Assembly: GCA_000697665.1 (NCBI GenBank)
Contig: KL197726.1
Location: 680,674 to 744,673, forward strand
DNA length: 64,000 nucleotides
Source of the DNA: Jaapia argillacea MUCL 33604
Taxonomy: Eukaryota; Basidiomycota; Agaricomycetes; Jaapiales; Jaapiaceae
Direction of reading: 5' to 3'
Shown: in pieces, positions 34,981-47,628 of the stretch
Position numbering within the stretch: position 1 is the first letter of the stretch
Layout: each line of letters opens with the position of its first letter
The notes under the pieces: generated by a model
What the model was told of the DNA's origin: nothing
The model's database searches: none
What the model saw: the letters and a program-made list of their open reading frames with translations, nothing else
Made by a program: the position numbers and the translations under genes

Positions 34981-35814
34981 ACCAATATTCAGCTGTCTCT
35001 ACAATGTACTCGTGTGTATGAAGTACCGTCTAGCTGAATTACGATTTCGTATTTGATCTGTCTCGTTCGATATGGAGAAATGAATCACCGTTTCGTTTCG
35101 TCCACGATCCGGGTACGACAGGGGCGCCGTCGCTCAGATACATGAAAGTAAACAAGCATGGATTACTCCAGATGACAATCTACTTGGACAAACCGTGTCG
35201 AGAACACGTAGAAATCGCATACCTTCATCCATAACCATACACAAACTCGAATGAGACGAACCGCAGGTTGTTGTCACCCTCAGACAAGAGTGACATGTTG
35301 GAAGGCAATATACCACTGCTCGTTTTGACATCTTCAAGCAAGCAGGTCAGAATTCATTGGAGATTGAGATGGGACGAAGGCTTACCACCAGATCAGCTTC
35401 ATCGTGAAAACCAGATGGTTTTGTTTTTGCGAACTCCAACCTGGATCCGCTGTCTCGCGAACGGGTACAAGATGGAGCCTGGGGGCCAAAGGTAAGTGCT
35501 TCACGAACGTACTCATCGTTTTGGACTTGCTCCTGCTATTACGCCTCAAGCGGAGTGGAGTATCGAAATTAACCCGTAGCAAGTGGAGGCGCAAGCGCTG
35601 TAGAGAGCATGTTGGTGGGAAAGAGGACGAGGTTCGAAACCTTATGAGGCCGACACGGTGGCCTCCATAGGAGCCGGTGGGTCGTTGACATTCGGAAATT
35701 AGTCGACCGGTGGTTTATTCGAAGTACCCGTGGAGAGGTCACAGTAGGTGGAGTGTACAGTTCTCGACCGGATAAATATCTTCGGTTAGGCGTTGAACGC
35801 GGATCGGAGGTGCG
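34981..35814 (-). pseudogene. Truncated gene Y region, copy 2
   Basis: Matches 15000-15500 and then skips to the equivalent of about 16070-16150, so most of gene Y, its start exon and the adjacent NLR are deleted. It ends at about 35815, where sequence from the 19-exon gene begins. Confidence 0.5.
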
Positions 35815-35819
35815 TATCT

Positions 35820-36817
35820 ACGTATGACAGGATTCAGCTATAAACAGGTGAGGAGTGCGATTTGAAGGGTTTACCTGAACCTCACATGACCTACAAAAAC
35901 CTCGACCGGACGCCAGACAATTGTCGTCGGCTTTGTTCGTCAAGTGGCGCCAAGTACTCTGAGCACGTTCCCAGATAGGTCTATAATCAAGAATACCATA
36001 TCAGTTACGGATACTAAGGAGAAGGTTGTTCTGCTTACGGAGACCAGTCTGGGCCTGGGGGTGTGTTAAGACGCTCATCCAAGGCTGTTACCCGCAATGG
36101 ATAAGCATATGTGTCCCGGCTTTGGTCGAGGAAGAGGACGTACCATTGCCATGATCTCTTCTATACCCGACGAGACCATTTTGGTTAACATGGTAAAACT
36201 CTTCTCGTTTGTACTGGAGTATAGCATAAACTCGGTTAGAACAGGTCAGGGTGTGTTGACGCACCTTTGCATGGCATCCATGACTTGGATCTTGAACAAG
36301 AGCCAACTTCAGACTAGAATCGAAAGAGAGAGAGAGGTGTCGAACCTGACCGAATGGGTACTGAGATGATGATTAACATCCTCAATAATTCGTTTAATCT
36401 CAACCTCAATCTCATCTCGGTTCCACGTCCTATCTCCCAGCGAACGCTTCAGTTCCTTCTGCGTTGCCCTATGCGATCGTTCAACGAGCCTTGAAGCACA
36501 TTCCACCGTGAATATGAACGAGAGTATAAGCCTACAATATGGAAAACACTCACTCAGACAGGACGGTCATAGCATCATTATAATCATCTGAACTGATAGC
36601 ATCCCGACTCTTTGTCTGCTCGATGGTAACAATGATGCGTTCCAAACGACCTGACAAACGCTGAAGGTTGGTTCGATTATCCTTGACCTGAGATGCGTTC
36701 CCTCGTCAGTTCCGGCAACTCGACCCGCCACCCGTCAGAAAGAACTGTGCTCGCCTTCGAAACTACACCTTGGATGAATTTGATCCCCGAAAACACCTCA
36801 CCTGGAGTAATACTCAT
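35820..36817 (-). pseudogene. Truncated duplicate of the 5' part of the 19-exon gene
   Basis: Exons 1-6 equivalents: ATG at 36817 (MSITPGEVFSGIKFIQGVVS), VKDNRTNLQRLSGRLERIIV and ELKRSLGDRTWNRDEIEVEI in the two helical exons, MLTKMVSSGIEEIMAM, and LNTPPGPDW. The exon 6 equivalent has two small deletions relative to 9826-9952 and drifts out of frame. All downstream exons, including the conserved family core and the RING, are absent. Without a new 3' end it would encode only the helical N-domain, about 180-200 residues. Confidence 0.8.
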
Positions 36818-37546
36818 AGCAAGGGTCGCTCGGCACTCGGTGCCAACCCAACGCAAAAGGTTACAGGGTCTCCGGTCGAACGAAAGGGTGTAGTTCACGA
36901 ACAAGACGCAGCTCTGGCTTACGATGTGTGTATTACTAGATTAGGGCGAACATGAGGGTTGAACTCAGAAGCCCTACATGGTCGGTGATAACAACTGCCC
37001 GCGTGAGCGCTTCAGAGCCCGCAGGCGTTCAAATCTGTTAAGCGCGCGAAGATAGGATTATAAGATCCCAGATGCATGACGTATGGGGCAAGGAAAGGGC
37101 ACAACGTCTTTGACAAAGCCGGGCATATGCGCAGGAGAAGATCCAGCGTTTAAAGATGGCTTGTTTTCATTGGTCGGCGCGGACCAGGATGCACCGCCTA
37201 CAAGCATCGTTGGGCGCCAGAACCTGAGCGCTCGCAGTTTATGAACCCCCGACGGCAGCCGTGCCCTGAGTATTATCGATCAACCACCGGATGGGCTTTA
37301 GAGGGGTCATAGGTTACTTACGAGGATGGAAAACGCTCCAAACACGAGTAACTAGCCGCTCTCGTAGTAAGTACACCGGCGGTTCGGTCGTGCGCAGAGC
37401 GCAAGCGGAAACTGGTCCAACGTAGCAGCTCAATCAAAGTTCATATCCTTCGCTTCATGGTTGTACATGTCAGGAGAGGGAGAGTTTCCCAAAGGGTTGG
37501 TTGGCAGAACGAGGCGTGCGGCAGAAGAGTCTGAAGACGCGTCCAA

Positions 37547-39648
37547 GAGGCCCCGGGCGACTGCCATATATGTTTCTCCGCCAAAATCTCTGAAATCGGC
37601 CTCAAATATGCGAGGTTTAGGCCCTCAAATAACGCGAAAGGCCGCATGTGCGGCAAGAGCCCGCTACCAGAGTACTCAGTCCAATGTCACCTACGCATCT
37701 TGGGGAAAATCCAGGGAATGGATACCAGTTTCGTCTCAAAAAAAAAACAGCCAGAAGGCAGGTGTTGCATTGGACAAACAATAAATACATATGGAACAAG
37801 AACGATATAGTACACAACAACAGCAGCTCGATCTATGTGAACTAGAATGAAGTATGGGACCCAGCCGATTGCGACAGATCCTGCAATGAAAAGATGAAAG
37901 GGAAAAGGGTGCATCGCAACCAATTAAAAAAGTATTCAGTTAAATTGTCTTCTTGGGAGACTCGAAGATAGAAAACCGTGACGAGGACTTTGCTGAAGTC
38001 CTGGAAGACCAGGGAGAGTTGAAAGAGGGGATGTGGCGAGGCTCCATGGGGAGATTGGACTCCGAGATGATCTTGAGGGAGCAAAGATTGAGTTGATAAA
38101 CCTAAGCGAACAGGGAAGGTTGACTGATAAATGCTTTCCAGCAAGTAAACAATGACGGGACCTGGCCAGATGCGAAGGAAAGGACTGCTCCTGCAACCGA
38201 GGAGGTCGAACGAGGAGCTTTGTACCTGTGGGCGAAGCTGATGAACAACAGAGATTGGGGCTGCCGTCCATCAAGGAGGATTTCAATGCCATGGGACAGA
38301 TATGATCCAGGGGGGGTGGGATAGGCAGACCCGACATGGCAGAGATGGGGGGACGATAGTTAGTGAGCACGGACAATCGTCGTGATGGGAGTATCGAGAG
38401 TAGACGGGCACGGAAACACCCTTAAGTTTTGGAGCTCAGACAAAAGAAATGTCTCAGCTTTGTAATCGAGCGAAAAAATGGCAGAGCGCCTGTAAACTAT
38501 ACGACGGTACAAGACCCACTACTAAAGTAGCGGGAATATGCAAAGTCGCAGAAGGGTGTCACGTTTGTTACTATATGTGACGTATTTTGTCACGCATCTC
38601 CGGCACCTTTCAAGGCTCTTGGACCGAATTTCGTCTCCTGCAGTCTAGTCAACAGTAAGAAAAAGCGATTTAATGTAAAGAAAAGCTCTCAGAATACAGG
38701 AGTAGAACTAATCTCTTTTCATCTTCCCCCCCGGAATTCTGATGACCAATTTCTGAACGGATGGCTTATTGAACGATTGCCAACCAGAGGGGGCCATAGT
38801 GTTGAGCATCATCTGTCTGGCCTGCCCAGTGACCTCAGTCGAGACTCTTAACCCCAAGATGATACAGAATGTCCTGAGCTCTTGCGTGAGTGTGGAGATC
38901 AACAGTCCCAACTCAGCACGTAAAATTCGGGACTTGAGGTGGCTTGTCCGCATTGAAGCAGATACTGGGCAAGAGATTTGGATGCTAGGAATGGTTGAGC
39001 CTCCGAGAACGGAATGGGATATGTATTGTCTCGCCTGGACAATCGGCAAGAAAACTCGAAGAGAGAGATAGGAAAGTCCCAAGGTACTTGACGTAGACGA
39101 GACGGATCCATGCCTACCACTATTTCCCTTCTTGTAAAGATCCAAAACCTCTCCAATGTACATACGGCAGGGATTCTGGATGATGACAAACGAGCCGGGC
39201 CGCAGAGGATGTATTTCTGTGATGTTTCTGCAGCGATTCTATGAAATCACCCTATCAGCCAAAGGTCATTGTAGAATTGAACGAACAGCTCACCTGCATC
39301 AGTTATCAGTTGCTGTAGTCTCTTGGCGGTCTTCTGCCATCGCAGCTCCCGAAATGGCTTCGTTTTCTTTGCGTCGCTGTCGAGGTCCTGCCCAATGCGA
39401 ACGCGATGGGCAGAGTGTCTCAGCGACTTGGAAGCGTGAATGAAGCTTCGAGATCAAAATTCTCCAGGTCTGGATCGGTGGACCTTGGACCATGCAACCG
39501 TCAAATATGCTAATTCCGGAGAGGATTTTGGGTCTTGAAGGCCAATTTCGCCCTCAAATATGCAGTTTATGGAGAAGAAAATGACCAATTTGGGGGTCTC
39601 AAATATGCTAATTCCGCAGAAACACATATGGCAGTCGCCCGGGGCCTC
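37547..39648. mobile_element. TIR element of 2102 bp with 6-bp target duplication
   Basis: Left end GAGGCCCCGGGCGACTGCC and the exact reverse complement at the right end; imperfect matching continues for about 15 more bases. Direct repeats GTCCAA at 37541-37546 and 39649-39654. The paralogous empty site at about 11494 reads GCGTCCGAGTCCCATACGG without an insert. Subterminal CTCAAATATGC motifs occur several times near both ends, as expected of transposase-binding sites. Superfamily not assigned. Confidence 0.85.
38708..39280 (-). CDS. Coding remnant inside the 2.1-kb element
   Basis: Minus frame reading PGSFVIIQNPCRMYIGEVLD (39210-39151 region), LYKKGNSGRHGSVSSTSS, LSYLSLRVFLPI and onwards to a stop at 38708. 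From memory, a YIGEVL.LYKKG...GRHGSV domain of this kind recurs in agaricomycete repeat-linked proteins; I cannot name it. It may be captured or residual element coding sequence. No catalytic transposase motif is seen. Confidence 0.4.
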
Positions 39649-39858
39649 GTCCAAGTCACGTACGGTGTTGACGGTCGAAAGCAAAAGCAGTTGAACTTCC
39701 CCCCATTTTCGAACGGGTCCACTGCCAGCTCCACGCCCTCCCTCTCGAACGGACAACAACAACTAGAATATCTGCGGATTACCATCATCTAGAACATGCA
39801 TTAACAAGGCGACAACAAAACTCTCCAGTTCAATCCCAAATCCTGCAATTCTCTTGCT

Positions 39859-41720
39859 ATGTAGCAGCATTGCAGCTTACCCTCAAACGTTGGCGCCAAT
39901 CTACCGCTCCCTCCTCGTCCTCCCGCGTATTCCTAGCATTCCGCCTGGGGGACAGGATAAATACACCTTGATGAATATTTTCAATATGCCGAGGTTATAG
40001 CCGGTGTGTTTCTTCTCATCCTCTTTTCATACCGTGGCTGAGATGTAGTGGCGATTTACAGGTCTAATCCTTGGTTGGCATACACTCCGAACTTGGGAAT
40101 GCGATCCACAGTTCCCTTGTCGGTCAATAATCTCGCCGTTCCTCACAACCGGTCCTCCGTTCGCCATCACGAATCATATTATACCCTACGAGCCTCCCCT
40201 CCGCGCCCCCATCAACCAACTCATAACTACTCAAGTGGATAACCCAGTACATGCGTTTCTAACCCAACACGCATTAATATTATTCTCCTACCTCCTTTTT
40301 GGTACGCTCTTTCTCCTGTTTTCCGTCGCCTGCGTTAATCCGAACCAACCACGCCAAATAGATTTGGCATTGACCAACCTCTTCACTGCAAAATCACTTG
40401 TCCTCCTCGCATCCTCACAAACCTTCCAATTGTGCCCCTCCTCAAACTCTATCGGAGCCGTCCTACTCGGTCTCTGTATTAGTTTCGGTCAAGAAGGTCG
40501 TGGAGTACCGGTAGTTACATTGGCGAGTGGGTAGAGACAACGAAGAGTGTTCAGCAGAACAAGATGGGGCTGGCCAACGATAGGACTTGTGTATATGGGT
40601 GATGTTATTCCTCTTGGGCACTTCGATCCAAATCACTTTCCTGGTGTTCACCTTCCCTCCCTCCCAGGCTTCGACGATCCCTCGTCTCCCCTTCATCCCC
40701 TCAAACAACCCGAACACTACAATCTTGGCTCTACCTCATCTCCGTCCCCGCGTTCTGCACATCCTAACAGCGTTCCTTATCATTTCCGACACGCTCGACT
40801 TCCGCTCATCACCCTCAATCAAAGACGCGATCATAACCCCCCTGAACTTCCTCGCATACAAATAATCTCCTCCGATGACCTCTCGGAGTATAGTATCCAC
40901 GCACGGTACCTCCACATCCTACCCGACCTCCCCCTCATAATCGGCTCGGGTCTGGTGGTGCTTGGGTGTAGGGCTTCGTGGGTTTGGCTCCGAGTGTTCT
41001 TACGGGAGATGAAGGCGGGAGTACGTGGGATTTAGTCAATCAAAGTAAGCCAATTTTTGTCCTGTTGTTTTGAGATTGGTTCGTTTAACTGATTGGTATG
41101 TGATAGCGTTGATCTTCACGATATTGTCGATCCAACCACATCAAGAGACTAGGTTCGTCGTTCCGGTACCGGTTCCTTTCATAGCGTTTGTGGGGAATAG
41201 TGCGTTCGTCGGGAGGCCTGTGAAGATATTCTGGGTACTTTGCATCCCCTTCTTCTCCCGTTCGTGTGCTAACAACCCACACAGACAACATGGATCATAT
41301 CCAACGACCTCCTAACCCTCTCTTCGGCATCTTCCACCAAGGAGGTATCATACCATCCCTTTTTCACCTTCAAACCTTCCTCGATGAATGTTCTATTGGG
41401 AGCAACGATGTTAAGATCGTGTGTTGGAAACTTGGGTCTGTCACAACCAGGTTGGCTCTCTTCCCCTCCTGGTTCTTTCTAACTATGCTGATTCTGTTGT
41501 ACCGCGAGGAACAGATGTTGGTTCTGGGAAGATCGCCATAACAGACCTTTCTGGCGCCTCTCCCTCTACCCTCCTCACCACTCTCCCCGGCACAAGACAC
41601 ATACATAATCGCACCCCTCTACGCAACATCACGCATACCGTGTCTGGTATTACAACACCAGATATTCCCCCATTTGAACCTTGACCATCTTGATGAAGTT
41701 TGGGAGGTTGGGTTAAAGGT
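39859..41720 (+). pseudogene. SMP3-like GPI mannosyltransferase pseudogene, copy 4
   Basis: ATG at 39859 is followed by TAG, because a small insertion precedes CAGCTTACC. Motif HLDEYFQYAEVIAG at the end of exon 1 (HPDEYFQ has become HLDEYFQ). Later: PLSVNNLAVPHNR in a shifted frame, ITPLNFLAYK and VSGITTPDIPPFEP. Stops and frame changes throughout. Confidence 0.7.
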
Positions 41721-42549
41721 TGGGTTGTGTTGGGGGTGTTCAGGTAGGGGAGCTGTGTGAGGAGGGAATTGGTGGGTGGTGTGGTAGGATGTCGGAGCGG
41801 GTGAGTGACGAGGAGAGTGAGGAGAGTGGAGAGGTTGAGTGTGATGTCACTACTTTCTGGTTCATCGGCGTTCGGCACCAACGGGTCCATTTGGATTAAA
41901 AGCCAAGTGGAACGCGTTCGTGTGCTTTTATATCGAACGACGCGTAACTCGATGGTATCTGTGACGCATCATCTATCAATGATAGCAGACGTGGAGATGG
42001 CCGATGTGAACGCGAGGAAGGAAGGGGGAAAGAGAGACGGCGGGGAATGTTGGTTTAGTGGAGCTTTTGGCGAAGCTGGAAGTTAGGGAGGCGGGGGAAG
42101 GATGTTGCCGAAGCGATCGACGAGGAGTCAAGAGACACCTCATGTGGTTTGGCCGGCCAAAGTAAGGCTTTCCCTCTCTCACTCATTCACATTTTCGATT
42201 CTAACGTTGTTGTTTTCGACAAGATGATACAAGTCTTAGCAGCTCATCCACAGCTCCCTCCAAGCAGAGCAATCCATTCTTATCAACAACCTATCATCCG
42301 ATCTTTTTGCTCACCTGCTTTCCGTCTACTCCCGCCAATCTCTGCAAACTATCGACTACACCGCCCGAGGAACCGAAGAACCCAGGGACAGCGTAACGGT
42401 ACCCGTCGTACCACCATACGTACCCTCCCTCCAAACCTCCCGTCAACTCTGCGCCTACATCCATACCAACGCTCAGACCTCCTTCTCTGTGCACAGCCTC
42501 AACCGCCCCTCTCCGCCCATCAGCACCAGATTGCGAGTCGGAGGACTTC

Positions 42550-43045
42550 AATGAGCGCACGACGGGTACATTCTCGGGTACGCCATGAGTGCGTCCACAA
42601 CAAAGTCATTTCGTTCACCAACGCAAGAGCCCAGCATCCTACCGCGACAGTGACGCTCCCCGACGGTTTTGTAGTCGTTGGAGGTGGAGCGAAAACCAAT
42701 TGGACTGGGGATGATAATCGGCACCTCCAAGGATTCACGCCCCACCCCGACTCATCCACCATCACGGTATAGGCTATAGGTTCGAAAAAATCGTTCCTCA
42801 GCGACGCCTCGATGAACCTCAATTTCTTCGCTCGCCAGGACCTCTCTCCTGCCCCAGCTAATCCTTCCAAGCTCACCTTCGTTGTCACCGACTACACGCG
42901 CATTGGAACGGCTTTGCAAGCCTCCTCGCCACCTGCTTCCATCAGGACCGCCAATCTTGCCTGGCAGCTGCGAACGATCACGAGCAGTCCGATCTCGCAA
43001 TTACCACGATGGATCCAACTCGCTTCAATTATTGGAGTTGAATGG
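42550..43045 (+). pseudogene. GGGA-signature gene remnant, copy 3
   Basis: Longest continuous upstream frame of the set: SARRVHSRVRHECVHNKVIS, then LPDGFVVVGGGAKTNWTGDD. About 50 bp covering LLYGSYP...WIGAS is deleted at 42720, and TAG replaces the Trp codon in TITVWAIGL at 42769. The second domain is shortened. Confidence 0.5.
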
Positions 43046-43129
43046 GTCTGTCGGTTTTGCTTTCTTGAATCAGATGTCTGACCAATATGTCGCCGTCTCC
43101 GCAAACTACTCATGTGTCTGTGTAGTACC

Positions 43130-44518
43130 GGCTTGTTGAATTCTGATTTCGTTGTTGATCTGTTTTGTTCGATGTGAAGAAATAATTCGCCATTTCATGT
43201 GTCTACGATCTGGGCAAGATAGGGGTGCCGTCGCTCAGATAGATGAATGTAAACGAGCCTTGATCACTACATATCACAATCTACCTCCAGAGACAAACCT
43301 CGAGAATGCGTAAGCATCGCACCCCATCGGTCATAAACACACGGACTCGAATGAGACGAACCACATGTTCTCGTCATCCTCAGACAAGAGTGGCATGTTG
43401 GAGGGCAATATCCCATTGCTGGTTTTGTGCAGTTCAGAATACGATGGAGATAGAGGTGGACAATGTGTGAGTCGAATGACCGAGAGTGTTGAGCAGTTCA
43501 GCTCCATACGTGAAGAATCAAATGGGTTCTATTTTGCGAACTCCAAGCTCGGTCCAAAGGCTGTTGACGGGAACGAGTACATGATGGATGGGAGAACCAA
43601 AGCCAGGGAAGGAAAAACGTTCGACAATTTCCATTGCCTTGGCCGACGGGTCTCCTAAGTAGGGGGCCTTGGGCCGAAGATGAGTGAGTGGTTCACGAAC
43701 TATGCATCGTTGAAGAATTGCTCCCACCGTTACGCCTCAAGCCACCAGACAGGACACAAGAATTGGAGCGGAGTATCGATGTTAGCCTGTAGCATGCTCC
43801 ACTGGAGTGACGGTGCACGTACTGTAGGGGAGTAAAAATAGCCATCGAAGTCGGTGGGTGCAGATATTCGGACCAGCAACAATGGGGTAATACAGCTCCT
43901 GGGTTTCGTCGAGTTGCGGTCCTGACCATCTAGTTGTCTCTGGGCCTTCTCCCAGACATCTCGTCGATTCCCTCTGATCCACTACAAGCCTGGCGCTCCT
44001 CCTCGCGTCCTCGCTACCCCCTGGCTACCCCCACAATCTCCCCAGATATAATCTTCGCCTGAGCACGCAGTGGAAAGTCAGAAGACGGGTTCGATTAGGT
44101 AATGGCAAGACGGGTCCGACATCTTTTCGGTGAGTGTATGCATTCTGAAGATGAGGCGGAGGTTGAGGACAGCGTGGTGTTGGTGGGGGAGAGGACGAGG
44201 TTTGAAACGTTATGGGGCCGACACGGTCGACCCCGCAGGGGCTGTTGGTGGTTCACGTTTCGGAAGGTTGTCGACGGGTGTCTTGTCGGAAGCACCCGTG
44301 AAGAGGTCACAGTAAGTGGTGTACAGTGCTGGACCAGATAAGTATCTTCGGTCGGGTGTTGAAGGTTGAACCCGTATCGGCGCAGGTACGTATCTCGAGG
44401 AGTAGGAGGTCGCAATCTACTGAGGATGTACCATCGAGGGCAAGAGGAAACCAGACGCACCAGCCACGTCAGGGTTGATGAATGCGCCAATAGGAGTCCA
44501 GGGGTCGGCCGTATCCAT
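43130..44518 (-). CDS. Unrecognised gene 'Y', copy 3 (structure incomplete)
   Basis: Starts at ATG 44518: MDTADPWTPIGAFINPDVAG. Downstream pieces include EDTYLVQHCTPLTVTSSRVL and DETQELYYPIVAGPNICT. This is the most diverged of the three full-length copies. Divergent to NLR2 with about 215 bp between start codons. Coding capacity of the complete chain not established. Confidence 0.35.
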
Positions 44519-44734
44519 GTTTCTGCGAGTAGTCGAAGTGGCTGGTAGGCGAGCAACCCCAACGAAAACAAACGGGCGATAATCACCAGCCAAGACACGA
44601 TGGCGCGGGTGCTGGGAGGCGAGAGTCGCTCGTGGCTGTGCTTATCACACTCATCTTCCCATCCAGATTCGGCGCTGCGCTTCGCCATCTCCCACCACGA
44701 CCAGCATCTGAAGTCTCAAGTAACAAGCAAAACC

Positions 44735-47628
44735 ATGTTCAAAAGCAAAGGCAAGAAGAAGGGTGTCGCTGACGCTGTGTTGGATAACTCCGGGTTCGCT
44801 CTAACTTTTCTGGCCAACCTCGCCGATGGCGCAATTGCCGTCCCTGGGTTGAAAGCTGCGGCTCAAATAGCGAAGCAATTGATCGAGGTTGCACAGGTGA
44901 GTTGACTGGTTGTCCAACGAAGGCTTTCTTGACGGCAGACGGATTGTAGAAGGTGAAATCCAACAAGGAAGACTGCATGACGGTTGCAACTCGCACCTGT
45001 GATCTTGTTGTTACACTTGTGAAATGTCTCGAGGGAAAGCGAGAAGAGGAGATCGAGGAAGGATTGAGGGGAAATATTGACGAGTTTGGACGGTATGTTT
45101 CCTGCCAGAGTAATGATGGCCCATTGAGTACCTTGTAACACTGTGGTGGATCCGTAGACAACTGGAGAAGATCCGAACCGAGATGCACAAGATGGTATCT
45201 CGCAATACTCTTTCTCGCATAGTGAACCACATCCAAGATGCTCAAGATATCATCCAGTGGAAGGAATGTTTGGATCAGGCCCACAAGACATTCCAGGTTT
45301 GGATATCTGCTTCTTATCTATAGCTTTTATAATTTGACACTGCCTAATTGTAGATTCAATTGGGGATTGGGGGAAGGTTATTTGCAGCTGATGCTCATCA
45401 GGAAGTAATGAGCACTCAGCAACAAGTGGTGCGAAAGTTAGATGCTATTCAGCGAGGAGTTGTATGTATAGTACCTGGATGTATCTTCTTTTTATGTCTG
45501 ACCAGTTTAACAGGTTTTACCTCCAAATCTCAAGTAAGATATATTTTGCTCTGTGACTATGATAGTAAACTCATCCAAGTATAGTCTTCTTATTTCACGA
45601 GCTCTACCTCCAGCACCAGCCATCTTTTTTGGCCGAGACCAGTATCTTACAGCTGCTGTTGACCATGTTCTCCACAGCACAGAGCCAACTAGATTGGCTA
45701 TCTTGGGTGGGGGTGGTATGGGTAAAACCACCCTAGCTTGTGCAATATTGCACCATAATAAAGTAGTGGATCAGTTCAAAGATCAGAGATTTTTTGTGGC
45801 TTGTGATGCAGCCATCTCAGCAGAACTTCTTCTGGATTCTATTCTAGCAGTTTTTCAGGTTTCTAGGTCAAACCAAGATGGTTTTCTGGCCTTGGAAACA
45901 TTTTTGCAGGGAGCATCACAAACTTTGCTGGTTCTAGATAATCTTGAAACTGCATACATGGGTGCTGATCAGCATTTAGTGGTAGAAATTCTGCAAAGAA
46001 TTGTTGGATATAGTCAGATCACTTTAATAATTACCATGCGAGGGACCCAGAGCCCATATGGTATACAATGGTCAGATTCAACCATGATACCACCACTTCC
46101 ACCACTGTCACTTGAGGCTTCTCATACTGCCTTCCTTGCTGTTAAACCAAATGTCAATCAATTTGACATCCTTGATGAACTTCTTCAGGAATTGGACTAT
46201 GTACCACTGGCAATTCATTTGATAGCTCAGCTAGCAAAGTATCAACCTTTAGGAGTACTGTTAAAAAGGTGGAAACAGGAGAAAACACACTTGTTGAATT
46301 TGGAAGGGGACCACCGCTTAACCAATATTGAGACATCAATCTCCCTTTCTATATCATATCTTTCATCTGATTCACTTAGGCTTTTGTCAATTCTTTGTTA
46401 TGTTCCCAATGGGATATATCAATGGGAGGATAGTATAGACAAAGTGATACCCAATGGAAATGTGTTCTCTGCCTGTGGAGAGCTTTTGAAAGCAGCATTG
46501 ATCTATGTTCAGGAGGGAAACCTCAAGGTGCTCTCACCAATTAGGTACTACATCTTACAAACTCATAGTCCTAGTGTCGAAGATATATCAGGAATTGAAA
46601 AATTCTACATTGAGTTGATAGAGAAATATTATAATTGGTCTTGGGATGATGGAACATATCATGACACATATAAACACCTATTTCCTGAAATTGGAAATAT
46701 CACATCAGTATTTTTAAAGGCTATTGATAATCATGGAATCTCAGAGATCGCTGATGGAATTATAAAGATCTCATTGTTCATGAATACCTGCTGTCCATCA
46801 GCACAACTATTATATGCACTATTGCATCAATTGTCAACCTCAGACCCAAATAATCAGAGAGGAGGGGTGAATTTTATCTTAGGGCAGACATTAGGCGTTA
46901 AAAGCCAGTTTGGAGAAGCTAAGGATGTCTTAGTCCAAGCTAAAGCACAGTTTGACATGTTTGGAGACAAGTTGGGTGCTGCTCAGTGCCTTCGGAGTTT
47001 GGGCAACATTCTACTCATGGAGAACAAGTATGCAGATGCCAAAGATATGCTGGGCCAAGCTAAAGCACAGTTTGACATGATTGGACACAAGTTGGGGGCT
47101 GCCCAGTGCCTTTAGTGTTTGGGTGACATTCTACTCATGGAGAACAAGTATGCAGATGCCAAAGATATGCTGGGCCAGGCTAAAGCACAGTTTGACATGA
47201 TTGGAGATAAGTTGGGGACTGCCTGGTGCCTTCACAGTTTGGGCGGCGTTCTACGCATGGGGGACAAGTATGCAGATGCCAAAGATATGCTGGGCCAGGC
47301 TAAAGCACAGTTTGACATGATTGGATTCAAGTTAGGGGCTGCCCAGTGCCTTTGGAGTTTGGGTGACATTCTACGCATGGAGAACAAGTATGCAGATGCC
47401 AAAGATATGCTGGGCCAGGCTAAAGCACAGTTTGACATGATTGGATTCAAGTTCGGGGCTGCCCAGTGCCTTTGGAGTTTGGGCAACAGTCTACTCATAG
47501 AGAATAAGTATGCAGATGCCAAAGATATGCTGAGCCAGGCTAAAGCACAGTTTGACATGATTGGACACAAGGTGGAGGCTGCTGAGTGCCTTGAGATCTT
47601 AGAGAATATCTTGCATATGGAGGATTAG
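44735..47628 (+). pseudogene. NLR2: NB-ARC/TPR gene with one nonsense codon
   Basis: Same exon plan as NLR1: 44735-44896, 44950-45092, 45158-45296, 45354-45461, 45514-45533, 45585 onward. The frame is open through the NB-ARC (P-loop GGGGMGKTTLAC, Walker B TLLVLDNLET) and into the TPR array. There TAG at 47113-47115 replaces the TGG present in sister units (CLWSLG has become CL-stop-CLG). The same frame then stays open to 47628. The truncated product would keep the N-domain, NB-ARC and about two TPR units, so it could still act as a shortened NLR. Recent inactivation, sequencing error and real truncation are all possible. Confidence 0.85.
46905..47620 (+). repeat. 120-bp TPR-coding tandem repeats of NLR2
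   Basis: Six units. Five are at exact 120-bp spacing (equivalent points 47041, 47161, 47281, 47401, 47521) and almost identical, preceded by one diverged unit. Differences concentrate at a few codons between the helices (GDKLG, GHKLG, GFKLG; LLMEN, LRMGD, LRMEN). Confidence 0.92.
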
